Source of the DNA: Alphaproteobacteria bacterium
GTDB taxonomy: Bacteria > Pseudomonadota > Alphaproteobacteria > Thalassobaculales > Thalassobaculaceae
DNA: 64,000 bases
Direction of reading: 5' to 3'
Assembly: GCA_024742275.1 (NCBI GenBank)
Contig: JANSYS010000014.1
Span: 53,842-117,841 of the forward strand
Positions 53,049 through 62,910 of the stretch are shown piece after piece; within the stretch, counting starts at the first letter, position 1, and each line of letters starts with the position of its first letter. The position numbers and the translations under genes are program-made. Below the pieces are notes generated by a model. That model did not search any database and was not told where the DNA came from. It saw only the letters and a program-made list of their open reading frames with translations.

Positions 53049-54158
53049 ATGCGGTTGAACCTCTACCTGATCAGACAGATCGTCACCGCGATGGTGTTCA
53101 TCGTGGTGTCCCTGACGTGCGTGATCTGGCTCTCGCAGTCGTTGCGCTTCGTCGATCTGATAGTCAACCGTGGTCTGCCGATCCATACCTTCATCATCCT
53201 GACCGTGATGCTGATGCCGACTTGGCTGTCGATCGTGCTGCCGATCGCAAGCTTTGCGAGCGTTCTCTTCGTCTACAACAAGATGACCGCCGACCGCGAG
53301 ATGGTGGTGATGTCGGCGGCCGGTCTCAGCCCGCTGAGACTGGCCCAGCCGGCCATGATCGTCGCAGTTGGCACCACGCTGCTCTGCTTCCTGATGACCG
53401 CTTACCTGATGCCCATGAGTTATCGCGGTTTCAAGGAGCTGCAGTGGCAGATCCGGCACAATTTCGAGAACCTCATCCTGCGAGAGGGCGAATTCAGAAC
53501 CCTCGGCGACGATCTCACCGTCTATGTCCGGGCGCGGGAGGACAAGGGCACGCTGGTCGGGATCGTGGTGCATGACCAGCGCAATGCCGAGAAGCCGGTC
53601 ACGCTTGTGGCCGAGCGTGGAACGCTCGTGAGCACGCCGAAGGGTCCGCGCGTGGTGATGGCGAACGGCAGCCGCCAGGAGCGCGACGTCGAAACCGGCC
53701 GGGTGAACATTCTCTATTTCGACCGCTACACGATCGATCTTGGCGGAAACGAGCAGGAGGAACAGCGGAGCTTCCGGGACGCCAACGAGTTGTTCATCCA
53801 CGAGCTCCTGGCACCGGAGGCACGCGACCTGGCCGGGAGCAATGCCACGGAACTCATCGCGGAGGGCCATCAGCGGCTAACCAGCCCATTGCTGGCTCTC
53901 AGTCTGACCGCGATCGGCCTGGCCGTTCTTCTCTCCGGCGAATTCTCACGGCGCGGGCAGGCGCTACGGATCATCGTGGCCGTGCTGCTGGCCGCCATGG
54001 CCGAGGCGGCCGGTCTCGGAACCAAGTACCTGGCGGCCAAATCGCCGCCACTGATCGCCGCCATGTGGCTTGCGGTCTTGATCCCCCTTGGATTGTCGCT
54101 GATCGCCCTGTCGCGAAACCGGCTGCGGACACGACCGACCGCCGCGGCGGCCGGCTGA
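53049..54158 (+). CDS. lptF: LPS export ABC transporter permease LptF
   Basis: The 369-aa protein has the LptF/LptG family pattern: RLNLYLIRQIVTAMVFIVVSL (membrane helix 1), then LSIVLPIASFASVLFVYNKMTADREMVVMSAAGLSP (coupling region). A periplasmic beta-jellyroll part (about 135-270) and three further membrane helices at the C-terminus follow. LptF and LptG form the inner-membrane part of the LPS extractor with LptB. It starts the plus-strand chain lptF-lptG-lptD-surA-pdxA-rsmA, with 4 nt to lptG. Confidence 0.95.
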   Translation: MRLNLYLIRQIVTAMVFIVVSLTCVIWLSQSLRFVDLIVNRGLPIHTFIILTVMLMPTWLSIVLPIASFASVLFVYNKMTADREMVVMSAAGLSPLRLAQPAMIVAVGTTLLCFLMTAYLMPMSYRGFKELQWQIRHNFENLILREGEFRTLGDDLTVYVRAREDKGTLVGIVVHDQRNAEKPVTLVAERGTLVSTPKGPRVVMANGSRQERDVETGRVNILYFDRYTIDLGGNEQEEQRSFRDANELFIHELLAPEARDLAGSNATELIAEGHQRLTSPLLALSLTAIGLAVLLSGEFSRRGQALRIIVAVLLAAMAEAAGLGTKYLAAKSPPLIAAMWLAVLIPLGLSLIALSRNRLRTRPTAAAAG

Positions 54159-54162
54159 CCGG

Positions 54163-55260
54163 ATGCGGTTTTCCTGGACATTGTCGGGCTATATCGGCCG
54201 CCAGTTTGCCATCTGGGTTCTGGGCTCGTTCGCCGCGATCATCGCCATCGTTTTTCTGTTGGATTTCATCGAGCTACTGCGCCGCGGGGCGGGCAAGGAG
54301 AACGCCTATTTCGGTGTTCTGCTTCAGATGGCGCTGCTCAAGCTTCCGAACATGGCACGTCAGATCATGCCCTTCGCCGTGCTGTTCGGCTCGATGCTCG
54401 CCTTTACCAGGTTGACGCGGACGAACGAACTCGTCGTGGCCAGGGCGGCCGGCGTCTCGGTCTGGCAATTTATGATGCCGGCAATCCTGGTCGCGCTGAC
54501 ACTGGGCGCAATAAAGGTCGGCGTGCTGAACCCGATCTCTTCGGTCATGATCGAGAAGTTCCATGCGCTTGAGGATTCGGTTCTTAGGAACCGTGCCGAC
54601 AGCTTCCTATCGGTCGGGGCCGGCGGATTGTGGATTCGCGAACGCAGCGACGACCGGCAACTCGTGCTGAACGCGCGTTCCGCGCATCAGCAGGAGGCCC
54701 GGCTCGGAGATGTGATGGTTCTGGAGTTCGACGGCGACGATCGATTCCAGCGCCGTATCGATGCGCGCGAGGCGGTGCTCGCCGATGGCAAATGGACCCT
54801 CTACGACGTGGTCGTCACCACGGCGCAGAACAGGCCGGAACGCCTGCCCACTGTGTCTCTCCCCACCAACCTGACCATCGACAACATCCAGGACAGTTTC
54901 GCGTCGCCCGAGACGATGTCGTTCTGGGAACTGCCCGGTTTCATCAAGGTGCTTGAGAATGCCGGATTCTCGGCGATCAAGCACAGGCTCTACTGGCATG
55001 CGGAGCTGGCCTCTCCCCTGCTGATGGTCGCCATGGTGCTGATTGCCGCAACCTTTTCGCTGCGCCTGACCCGTCGCGGCAACACGCTGAGTTGGGCGTC
55101 CAGCGGACTATTCTTCGGATTCCTGCTCTACTTTCTTTCCGACATCGTCTTCGCCCTCGGCCTTTCGGCTCGTATTCCGGAAGTTCTGGCGGCATGGACG
55201 CCGGCGACGGTTACAATGCTGCTCGGCATGACAAGCCTCTTGCACCTCGAGGACGGATGA
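54163..55260 (+). CDS. lptG: LPS export ABC transporter permease LptG
   Basis: The 365-aa protein is a YjgP/YjgQ family permease like lptF: first membrane helix at about 10-40, the coupling segment FTRLTRTNELVVARAAGVSVWQFMMPA, a periplasmic domain around 120-260 and three C-terminal membrane helices. Pairs with LptF. Its stop overlaps the lptD start by 4 nt (ATGA), which ties lptD to the inner-membrane transporter genes. Confidence 0.95.
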   Translation: MRFSWTLSGYIGRQFAIWVLGSFAAIIAIVFLLDFIELLRRGAGKENAYFGVLLQMALLKLPNMARQIMPFAVLFGSMLAFTRLTRTNELVVARAAGVSVWQFMMPAILVALTLGAIKVGVLNPISSVMIEKFHALEDSVLRNRADSFLSVGAGGLWIRERSDDRQLVLNARSAHQQEARLGDVMVLEFDGDDRFQRRIDAREAVLADGKWTLYDVVVTTAQNRPERLPTVSLPTNLTIDNIQDSFASPETMSFWELPGFIKVLENAGFSAIKHRLYWHAELASPLLMVAMVLIAATFSLRLTRRGNTLSWASSGLFFGFLLYFLSDIVFALGLSARIPEVLAAWTPATVTMLLGMTSLLHLEDG

Positions 55261-57416
55261 CCCGCTTCCCTCTCCTTACCGCGATCGTGTTTCTCGCGAC
55301 GCTCCTAGTCTCGGTCAGGCCGACGGCGGCACAGGAGATCGACGTCGAGGGCACGCCGGTCCTGCTGGTTGCCGACGAAGTGGTCTACGACGAGTCTCTC
55401 GGTATCGTGACCGCCCGGGGAAACGTGGAATTGACCCAGGGCCCACGGGTCCTTTTGGCCGATACGGTCAGCTACAACCGCAAGGCCAATACGGTGATCG
55501 CGTCCGGCAGCGTGTCGTTGATGGAACCGTCCGGCGAGGTCCTGTTCAGCGACTATGCCGAGTTGAACGATGAATTGAAGACCGGCACGATCAGGAAATT
55601 CCGCGCCCTGTTGGTGGATGGGTCGCGCCTCGCGGCGGTGCAGGGGCGGCGCACGACCGATCAGCGCAAGGTGCTGGACAAGGCGGTGTTCTCGCCATGC
55701 GACCTGTGCGAGGAGAACCCGACCGAGGCGCCTCTCTGGCAGATCAAGGCCGTGAAGGTCATCCATGACGAGGCGGCCAAGGATATCATCTACGAGGATG
55801 CCACCCTCGAATTTTTCGGGTTCCCGGTCGCCTATACTCCGTATCTCCGGCATCCGGATCCGACGGTCGACCGGCGATCCGGGTTGCTGGCGCCGACCAT
55901 GGGCGTATCCGATGAGCTCGGCGTCATTTTCGGCCAGCCTTACTATCAGGTGATCGACGAGACCAGCGATCTTGTCGTCGAACCGCGGGTGCATTCGACC
56001 GCCGGCACCATCATCCTGACGGACTACCGCAAGCGCTTTTCCAACGGCGCGATCGATCTGCGAAACTCGCTCGCGTATGTGGAGCAACCGTCCGATCCCG
56101 GAGACTCCGACGACTTCGGCTTCGAGGGCCACGCGGATTGGGAAGGCGGGTTCAGCCTCAATCAGACTTGGCGGGCAGGTTTCGATTTCGAGCAGTCGAG
56201 CCAGCGCACCTATCTGCGGCGCTACAACATCGGTGGCCCCGACGTACTGACGAGCCGGCTCTACGCCGAAGGTTTCAGGGGCCGCAATTACAGTTCTTTG
56301 GCCGCCTACAAGTTCCAGGACCTTCGCGCCGGCAGCGATCCGGACGACACGCCGGTCGTGCTTCCGCTCGCGGAGTATCGGCATGTCGGCCAGCCCGGCC
56401 GTTTCGGTGGACGCTCGAGTCTCGACGCCAGTCTGTTGGCGCTGACGCGCGATACCGGGACCGACAGCCGGCGGGCCTCGGTCGTTTCGGGCTGGGAACT
56501 ACCGTTCACATCCGATGCCGGTGAAATCTACACGCTAAACGCCCGGCTACAGACCGATGCGTACTACGCTACCGACGCGAGCCCGGCCTCGACCGGCGAC
56601 TCCGAAACCACCGGCCGGGCCTTCCCCCAACTCGGTCTGAAATGGCAGTACCCGCTCGGCCGCCGCGGCGACAACACCACCCAGGTGATCGAACCCATCG
56701 TCGGCCTGGTGCTCGGACCCCAGGGCGGAAATCCGGAAGAAGTTCCGAATGAGGACAGCCGCTCTTTCGAGTTCGACGAGACGAATCTGTTCCGCCTCAA
56801 CCGCTACGAGGGTGTGGATCGGGTGACGAGCGGGAGCCACGTGAACTACGGGCTGCGTACGGGCGTCTATGGAGACAGCGGCGGCTCGACGGAGCTGCTC
56901 ATCGGTCAGAGCTACCGGTTCTATGGGAACAGTGCGTTCGGTGAAGGCTCGGGGCTGGAAGAGGAACTCTCGGACATTGTCGGAGCGCTAGCGGTGCGAC
57001 CGACAGGGCCGCTGACCTTCACCTATCGCTTCCGCATGGACCCAACCGACGCGACGCTGAACCGGAACGAGGTCGGTTTCAGCTATATCGTTCCGCGCTA
57101 CTACGTCGGCGGCAACTACGTGACCCTTGATGAAACCGCCAGCAGTGAACTGGCGGGAGATCGCGAACAGCTCGATTTCTATGGCGGGGTGACCCTGACG
57201 GATCATTGGAGCGTCGCCGGCAGCCTGACCCACGATCTGTCCCAGGACCGCAGCCGATTGCTCCGGGGTCGCTTCGGCTTTACCTATAGCGACGAGTGCC
57301 TCTTGTTCGGCATCGATTTCGAGCGCTCGAACATCAGTGATGAGGATATCGAACCGGACGATAGAGTCATGTTCCGGCTCGTCCTGACCCACTTGGGAGG
57401 CGTCGAAAGCAAATGA
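55257..57416 (+). CDS. lptD: LPS-assembly protein LptD
   Basis: Start taken at the ATG overlapping the lptG stop; 719 aa. A signal peptide (FPLLTAIVFLATLLVSVRPTAAQ) is followed by an LptA-like domain at about 35-165 (LVADEVVYDESLGIVTARGNVELTQG). A long beta-barrel region starts with the LptD pattern FFGFPVAYTPYLRHPDPTVDRRSGLLAP. Only three cysteines stand out by eye: Cys148 and Cys151 in PCDLCEE and Cys681 in DECLLFG, unlike the four-Cys pattern of E. coli. The protein inserts LPS into the outer membrane with LptE; no lptE gene is adjacent. Confidence 0.95.
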   Translation: MTRFPLLTAIVFLATLLVSVRPTAAQEIDVEGTPVLLVADEVVYDESLGIVTARGNVELTQGPRVLLADTVSYNRKANTVIASGSVSLMEPSGEVLFSDYAELNDELKTGTIRKFRALLVDGSRLAAVQGRRTTDQRKVLDKAVFSPCDLCEENPTEAPLWQIKAVKVIHDEAAKDIIYEDATLEFFGFPVAYTPYLRHPDPTVDRRSGLLAPTMGVSDELGVIFGQPYYQVIDETSDLVVEPRVHSTAGTIILTDYRKRFSNGAIDLRNSLAYVEQPSDPGDSDDFGFEGHADWEGGFSLNQTWRAGFDFEQSSQRTYLRRYNIGGPDVLTSRLYAEGFRGRNYSSLAAYKFQDLRAGSDPDDTPVVLPLAEYRHVGQPGRFGGRSSLDASLLALTRDTGTDSRRASVVSGWELPFTSDAGEIYTLNARLQTDAYYATDASPASTGDSETTGRAFPQLGLKWQYPLGRRGDNTTQVIEPIVGLVLGPQGGNPEEVPNEDSRSFEFDETNLFRLNRYEGVDRVTSGSHVNYGLRTGVYGDSGGSTELLIGQSYRFYGNSAFGEGSGLEEELSDIVGALAVRPTGPLTFTYRFRMDPTDATLNRNEVGFSYIVPRYYVGGNYVTLDETASSELAGDREQLDFYGGVTLTDHWSVAGSLTHDLSQDRSRLLRGRFGFTYSDECLLFGIDFERSNISDEDIEPDDRVMFRLVLTHLGGVESK

Positions 57417-57504
57417 CGACGTCTCCCTCGCCGTCGCGTTGGTGAAGCTACGGCAAGACTGATATCCTTCGCCGCCATTTGGTCCGCACGAGTACCCAGA
57501 GCCG

Positions 57505-58788
57505 ATGCCGAGACGTCTAGCACCGCTGTTGATCGCCGCCTTCGTCATGCTGATGGCCGGCCCAACCGTCCTGTGGCCTCCGCACGCCCACGCCCAGCCG
57601 ATGCAGCAGATCGCCGCGGTCGTGAACGACGACATCGTCACCATGCGCGACCTTCGCAACCGTATCGAAATGGTGATCGTGACGTCACGGTTGCCGCGAA
57701 CGTCGGATACCGCGCGCCGACTGGCGCCGCAGGTTCTGCGCACCCTGATCGACGAACAGCTTCAGATCCAGGAGGCGGAACGGCTGAACGTGAGTGTGAG
57801 TGACGCCGAGATGGAGCGCGCCCGCAGCGACTTGGAGGCGCGAAACGGACTGCGTCCGGGTCAGTTCGACGGTTTCATCGCGCAACTCGGAATCGACCCG
57901 TCGACCGTCGAGCGTCAGATGCTCGCAAACCTGCTGTGGTCCAAACTCGTGCAGCGCCGCTTCTCGAACCAAGCCGTGGTCAGCGCAGAGGAGGTCGAGG
58001 AGACCAGGGCCCGCCTTGCCGAGAATGTTGGCAAGGAACAGAAGCGGGTGTCCGAGATCCTCCTGACCGTCGATGACCCGGCCCAAGAGGGCGAGGTGGC
58101 CCAACTGGCCGACCGACTCGTCAATCAGCTGCGCTCCGGTGCTTCGTTCCAGTCGATCGCCCGGCAGTTCTCGCAGGCGGCGAACGCCAATGTCGGGGGC
58201 GATATCGGCTGGGTTCTGGCCGATCAGCTCGCGCCAGAGTTGGCCGAGGCTGTGGATCGCCTCGCGCCCGGCGCCGTATCCGACCCGATCCGCACCATCG
58301 TTGGCTATCATATCATTCAAGTATCCGACACACGGATCCTGGCGAAACCGAACCCGGCCGATGCCGAAATCAGGCTCAGCCAGGTCTTCCTGCCGGTACG
58401 ACCGAGCGACAATTCGGAGCAGCGCGCAACTCAGGTGGCAGCCGTTCGAGACATCGCGGCACAGGCGGTAACCTGTGACGATCTCGCCCTCCTGGCCAAG
58501 GAAGCCGGATCGCCGGTCGCCACCGATCTCGGCACGTCGAGAGTGGGCGAACTGCCGGAAGCGTTGCGGACCGCCGCGGCCGGCCTTGGGGTCGGCGAGA
58601 AGTCGGCGCCGATCAACCTGCCAAACGGCGTCATGGCCATCATGGTGTGCGAACGCAGCGATCCGGAAGCGAATCTTCCAAGCGCCGAACAGATCCGTGC
58701 CCAGCTCGAAAACCAGCGCTTCGAGGTGCTGGCGCAGCGCTACCTCCGCGACCTCCGTCAGGCCGCCTTCGTGGAAACCCGTGTCTGA
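57505..58788 (+). CDS. surA: Periplasmic peptidyl-prolyl isomerase/chaperone SurA
   Basis: The 427-aa protein has an N-terminal signal (hydrophobic residues 7-25, then AHAQP). A SurA N-domain follows with AAVVNDDIVTMRDLRNRIEMVI and LIDEQLQIQEAERLNVSVSDAEM. A parvulin domain sits at about 175-275, containing SFQSIARQFSQAANANVGGDIGWV and PGAVSDPIRTIVGYHIIQV. A weaker second parvulin-like part lies at about 285-390. SurA helps outer-membrane proteins such as LptD fold. It overlaps pdxA by 8 nt. Confidence 0.94.
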   Translation: MPRRLAPLLIAAFVMLMAGPTVLWPPHAHAQPMQQIAAVVNDDIVTMRDLRNRIEMVIVTSRLPRTSDTARRLAPQVLRTLIDEQLQIQEAERLNVSVSDAEMERARSDLEARNGLRPGQFDGFIAQLGIDPSTVERQMLANLLWSKLVQRRFSNQAVVSAEEVEETRARLAENVGKEQKRVSEILLTVDDPAQEGEVAQLADRLVNQLRSGASFQSIARQFSQAANANVGGDIGWVLADQLAPELAEAVDRLAPGAVSDPIRTIVGYHIIQVSDTRILAKPNPADAEIRLSQVFLPVRPSDNSEQRATQVAAVRDIAAQAVTCDDLALLAKEAGSPVATDLGTSRVGELPEALRTAAAGLGVGEKSAPINLPNGVMAIMVCERSDPEANLPSAEQIRAQLENQRFEVLAQRYLRDLRQAAFVETRV

Positions 58789-59821
58789 TACGCCCCGGCC
58801 CGTCTCGTCTTCAGCGGGCGGGCCCCTCGCCGTTACCCCGGGTGAGCCCGCCGGTGTCGGCCTCGATCTGACCCTTGGCCTGTGGGCGGCGAGGACCGGG
58901 CAGACACCGCCCTTCTTCCTCATCGACGATCCCGAGCGGGTTCGCGAGCGCGCCGATCGCCTTGGCATGGGCGTCGAGATCGCCATCCTTGAGAGTCCGC
59001 AAGAAGCCGGCACGACCTTCAGGCACGCTCTTCCGGTCCTGCCGCACAGATTTCACGTCGCCAGCGAGCCGGGCCGACCCGACCCCGCCAACGGACCGGC
59101 GACGGTGGATGCCATAACGCGGGCCGTGGCGCTGGTACGCGACGGCGCCGCCGCCGCGGTGGTCACGAACCCGATCCAGAAGGAGACGCTCTACCAGGCC
59201 GGTTTCGATCATCCTGGGCACACGGAGTATCTCGCCGCCCTGAGCGGCCCCGACGTGGTACCGGTCATGCTGCTCGCGGCGCCTGCTCTGAAAGTGGTGC
59301 CTGTGACGATCCACATCCCTCTGTCGGAGGTCCCGCGTCAACTCACTACCGAAACGATCCTGACGACCGCCCGAATCACAGCCGCCGCCCTGGCCCGGGA
59401 CTTCGGCATAGAGCGCCCGCGATTGGCGCTCGCGGGCCTCAACCCGCATGCCGGCGAAGGCGGCGCTCTCGGCCGGGAGGATGGTGAGATCATCGCCCCC
59501 GCCGTTGCGGTCTTGCAGGCTGAAGGGATCGACGCGCGCGGCCCTTTGCCGGCCGACACACTGTTCCACGAGGAGGCCAGGGCTACCTATGACGTCGTCT
59601 TGGGCATGTATCACGACCAGGTTCTGGTGCCGTTGAAGACCCTGGACTTCTGGGGCGGCGTCAATGTCACCCTCGGCCTTCCCTTCGTGCGCACATCGCC
59701 GGATCACGGTACCGCGCTCGCTCTGGCCGGCACCGGAACCGCCCGCATCGATAGCCTGAGAGCGGCGGTCGACATGGCGGACGCCATGGCCCGCCGACGC
59801 GCCGTCCAGGCAGCGCAATGA
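58781..59821 (+). CDS. pdxA: 4-hydroxythreonine-4-phosphate dehydrogenase PdxA
   Basis: Start set at the GTG inside the end of surA, giving 346 aa from MSDTPRPVSSSAGGPLAVTPGEPAGVG. The catalytic and metal histidines are in HPGHTEYLA, LNPHAGEGGALGRED and GMYHDQVLVPLKTL. It oxidises 4-phosphohydroxythreonine in the DXP-dependent pyridoxal-phosphate pathway. The pdxA-ksgA neighbourhood after surA is common in proteobacteria. Its stop overlaps the rsmA start by 4 nt. Confidence 0.96.
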   Translation: MSDTPRPVSSSAGGPLAVTPGEPAGVGLDLTLGLWAARTGQTPPFFLIDDPERVRERADRLGMGVEIAILESPQEAGTTFRHALPVLPHRFHVASEPGRPDPANGPATVDAITRAVALVRDGAAAAVVTNPIQKETLYQAGFDHPGHTEYLAALSGPDVVPVMLLAAPALKVVPVTIHIPLSEVPRQLTTETILTTARITAAALARDFGIERPRLALAGLNPHAGEGGALGREDGEIIAPAVAVLQAEGIDARGPLPADTLFHEEARATYDVVLGMYHDQVLVPLKTLDFWGGVNVTLGLPFVRTSPDHGTALALAGTGTARIDSLRAAVDMADAMARRRAVQAAQ

Positions 59822-60702
59822 ATACGCCGACGATCGACCCCGGCGGGGTGATCGCGCGGATATCGGCCCTGCCCCCCTTGCGGGAGGCTATCGCGGCAGC
59901 CGGCATGTCCGCCCGCAAGTCGCTGGGTCAGAACTTTCTTCTCGACCTCAATCTCACCAGAAGGATCGCGCGGTCGGCCGGCGATCTCTCGATGGGAACG
60001 ACCATCGAGATCGGCCCTGGACCCGGCGGTCTGACCAGGGGGCTGCTGCTGGAGGGGGCAACCGACGTGATCGCCATCGAGCGCGACGCCCGGGCATCGG
60101 ACGTGCTGGCGCCGCTGATAGAGGCGGCGGGTGGCGCCCTTACCCTGATTCAGGAAGACGCTCTGAAAATCGATCTCGCGGCGATCGGAACGCCGCCACG
60201 ACGGGTCGTGGCAAACCTGCCCTACAATATCGGCACCCGCCTGCTGTTGACCTGGCTGCAGACGCCTGAAGCATTCGAATCCCTGACCCTTATGTTCCAG
60301 CGCGAGGTCGCGGACCGGCTGATCGCCAGCCCCGGCAGCGAGTCCTACGGGCGTCTGACCATCCTCGTGTCTTGGCTCTGCGAGACGCGCAAGGTCATGG
60401 ACGTGCCGCCGACCGCCTTCACGCCGGCGCCGAAGATCTGGTCGAGCGTGGTCCGCCTCGCCCCACGCGCCGTTCCGCTGGCCCCGGCCGACCGTCGGGC
60501 GCTGGAAACGATCACCGAAGCGGCCTTCTCCCAACGCCGCAAGATGCTGCGTCAAAGCCTGAAGCGTCTCGGCGGCGACAACCTGATCCGGGCCGCCGGT
60601 CTCGACCCCACGCTACGTCCCGAGCGGTTGACGGTCGAGGAGTTCTGTCGTCTGGCCAACGCCCTCACCGATCTGCAGTCAGCGGAGCGAGGAGACGAAT
60701 GA
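59818..60702 (+). CDS. rsmA: 16S rRNA (adenine1518/1519-N6)-dimethyltransferase RsmA/KsgA
   Basis: The 294-aa protein starts with a short N-terminal extension before SLGQNFLLDLNLTRRIA. The SAM-binding motif is TIEIGPGPGGLTRGLL near 61-76. The catalytic NLPY is in VANLPYNIGTRLLL, and the C-terminal FSQRRKMLRQSLK is typical. It methylates two adenines near the 3' end of 16S rRNA during ribosome assembly. The ATGA overlaps on both sides show translational coupling to pdxA and to the GNAT gene. Confidence 0.97.
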   Translation: MNTPTIDPGGVIARISALPPLREAIAAAGMSARKSLGQNFLLDLNLTRRIARSAGDLSMGTTIEIGPGPGGLTRGLLLEGATDVIAIERDARASDVLAPLIEAAGGALTLIQEDALKIDLAAIGTPPRRVVANLPYNIGTRLLLTWLQTPEAFESLTLMFQREVADRLIASPGSESYGRLTILVSWLCETRKVMDVPPTAFTPAPKIWSSVVRLAPRAVPLAPADRRALETITEAAFSQRRKMLRQSLKRLGGDNLIRAAGLDPTLRPERLTVEEFCRLANALTDLQSAERGDE

Positions 60703-61199
60703 CCGGGGACGACGTTCTGGCGGAGACACGCCGCTACGGCGACGCGATCGCGATCCGCCCCGCCGGCGAGCGCGACCTTGGGTCAATCATCGCGTTGCTG
60801 GTCGACGACCCGCTCGGCAAGACGCGCGAGCGGGTGGAGGATCCGATACCTCAGGACTATGTCGACGCCCTAAGGGCCATGGCCGCGCAGGGCGGAAACG
60901 TCTATCTCGTCGCCGAGCGTGACGGCGCGGTCATCGGCTGTGTCCAGGTAACGTTCATCGCCGGGATCAGCCGGGGCGGTATGATGCGGGCGAACGTCGA
61001 AGGCGTCCGCATCGCCTCGTCCGCTCGGGGCCTCGGTCTCGGCAAAGCCATGATGCGGGACGTCATAGAGCGGGCGCGGGACGCCGGATGCGGTCTCATT
61101 CAACTCACAACGGACACGCGCCGCGAGGATGCGCGACGCTTCTACGAGGGTTTGGGCTTCACCGCGTCCCACACCGGCATGAAGTTGAACCTCGACTGA
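60699..61199 (+). CDS. GNAT family N-acetyltransferase
   Basis: The start overlaps the rsmA stop by 4 nt, giving 166 aa. The sequence has AIAIRPAGERDLGSIIALLVDDPLGKTRERV at the N-terminus and the acetyl-CoA loop VRIASSARGLGLGKAMMRDVIERARDAG, with YEGLGFTASHTGMKL at the end. It probably shares the long lpt transcript. The substrate is unknown. It ends 10 nt before the convergent ThDP gene. Confidence 0.88.
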   Translation: MTGDDVLAETRRYGDAIAIRPAGERDLGSIIALLVDDPLGKTRERVEDPIPQDYVDALRAMAAQGGNVYLVAERDGAVIGCVQVTFIAGISRGGMMRANVEGVRIASSARGLGLGKAMMRDVIERARDAGCGLIQLTTDTRREDARRFYEGLGFTASHTGMKLNLD

Positions 61200-61209
61200 A
61201 CGACCGACG

Positions 61210-62910
61210 CTAGGCGATCCACTCCGAGACCGGGGCCGCTGCCTCGTGCAGAGGCTGCGAGATGACATCGACCAGAGTCGGCCCGTCGTGCTCCATGGCC
61301 TGTTTCATCACCGACTTGAACTCGGCCGGATCCTCTACCGTCCAAGACTTCACGCCGAACGCGCTGGCAACGGCCGCATGGTCGGTACGGTTGAAGTCGA
61401 CGTTGTAGTAGCGCTTGCCGAACCCGGAATCCTGACCTGCCTTGATCCAACCGTAGACGGAGTTCGAGAAGACCACGGACTTGATCGGCAGCTTGTGGCG
61501 AACGATTGTCTCGAACTCGCCGCAGCAGAAGCCGAACGACCCATCGCCCATGACCGCCAGAACCTGAGAGTCCGGCCGGCCGACTTGAGCTCCCATCGAC
61601 GCGGCGAGCGCAAAGCCGAGCGCGCCGTGGGCGCGGTTCGTGATGAAATGCCGGCCCGGCACGCGCCAGCGATAGTGGGCGGAGAAGTAGGGGCACGGGG
61701 TCCCCGGATCGGCGACGATCACGGCATCGTCGTCGAGGATATCCATCAGGCCCGCGACCACGACCTCCGGGCGGATCGGCCGCTCCGGGCTGGCGGCGAG
61801 AGGTCCGAAATCCGCCAGTTTCGCCTTCCAGGCGGCGGCGGCGCGGGCGGCGCCATCCTGGCGGGCGAGATCGGGAATGCCCTCAAGCTCCGCTACCAGC
61901 GCGTTCAACGCCAGACGCGCATCGGCGCAGATCGCCACCGCCGTCGAGTAGTTCGCCCCGATCACCATCGGATCGCTGTCGATGTGGATGATGGTTTTTT
62001 CGGCGGACGGCCACCGCCAGCGCTCGGTGGTCACGGAGCCCGCCCTGCAGCCGATGAACAACACGACATCGGCCGCCTCGACCACGTCGCGCGTCGACTG
62101 AACGCCGCCATTGGTGCCGACCACCCCGACCGCTCGAGGGTCGGTTTCGGCGATGGCGCCCTGGCCGGAGACCGTGGTGGCGATCGGCAGATCCAAGAGG
62201 TCGGCCAGCTTTGCCAGCACCGCTTCGGCACCGGCGATCACAGGGCCGCCGCCGCAGATGGCGACGGCCGACGACGCCTTGGACAGGATCCGCGCCGCCT
62301 CGCGAATGGCGTCGGGGTCCGGACCGGCGGGTTCGGCCGGGTAGGTCCGGTGGCGGGGATCAGCCCAGAGTTCCGCCGCATCCACCGGCGCCTTCTGGGT
62401 GTCGAACGGCAATGCCAGATGGACCGCGCCCGGCCGCCCCGTCGTCATCGCCCGAAATGCCGTGCGCATCATCGCCGGCAGGCGGCCGGCATCGTCCAGG
62501 CTTGTGTTCCACTTGGTCAACGGCCGCATCATCGACACCTGATCGAGTTCGGTGAGCGGATAGCGCCCGCGCGCCGTCGTCGACACGTCCGTCGTGATGG
62601 CGAGGATCGGAACGGAACTCTCGTTGGCTTCTACCAGGCCGGGAAGGATATAGGTGGCGCCGCCGCCGGACGGTCCCTCGCAGACGCCGGGTTTGCCAGT
62701 GACGCGAGCATAGGCATCCGCCATGTAGGCGGCATGACGCTCGTCGCGGGTCAGGATATGCGTGATGTCATGGTCGAGCCGCGCGAGGGCGTCGTAGAAC
62801 GGCAGGGTGGTGTCACCGCACAAGCCGAACATGTGGGTCACGCCATGGGCTTCCAGCATCCGTACCATGGCCTCCGCACCGGTCGGCCGATTGTCCCCGT
62901 CGCTCGCCAT
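61210..62910 (-). CDS. Thiamine-diphosphate enzyme of the acetolactate synthase type
   Basis: The 566-aa protein has the three ThDP domains. The activating Glu57 is in TRDERHAAY, the middle part has VGTNGGVQSTRDVVEAADVVLFIGCRAG, and the Mg/ThDP site is VMGDGSFGFCCGEFETIVRHKLPIKSVVFSNSVYG. The ATG follows CGGAGGGATC. No small regulatory ilvH-like gene follows, so biosynthetic acetolactate synthase is less likely than a catabolic lyase or decarboxylase. It is unlike the other ThDP enzyme at 33951-35618 in detail. Confidence 0.88.
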   Translation of the reverse strand: MASDGDNRPTGAEAMVRMLEAHGVTHMFGLCGDTTLPFYDALARLDHDITHILTRDERHAAYMADAYARVTGKPGVCEGPSGGGATYILPGLVEANESSVPILAITTDVSTTARGRYPLTELDQVSMMRPLTKWNTSLDDAGRLPAMMRTAFRAMTTGRPGAVHLALPFDTQKAPVDAAELWADPRHRTYPAEPAGPDPDAIREAARILSKASSAVAICGGGPVIAGAEAVLAKLADLLDLPIATTVSGQGAIAETDPRAVGVVGTNGGVQSTRDVVEAADVVLFIGCRAGSVTTERWRWPSAEKTIIHIDSDPMVIGANYSTAVAICADARLALNALVAELEGIPDLARQDGAARAAAAWKAKLADFGPLAASPERPIRPEVVVAGLMDILDDDAVIVADPGTPCPYFSAHYRWRVPGRHFITNRAHGALGFALAASMGAQVGRPDSQVLAVMGDGSFGFCCGEFETIVRHKLPIKSVVFSNSVYGWIKAGQDSGFGKRYYNVDFNRTDHAAVASAFGVKSWTVEDPAEFKSVMKQAMEHDGPTLVDVISQPLHEAAAPVSEWIA

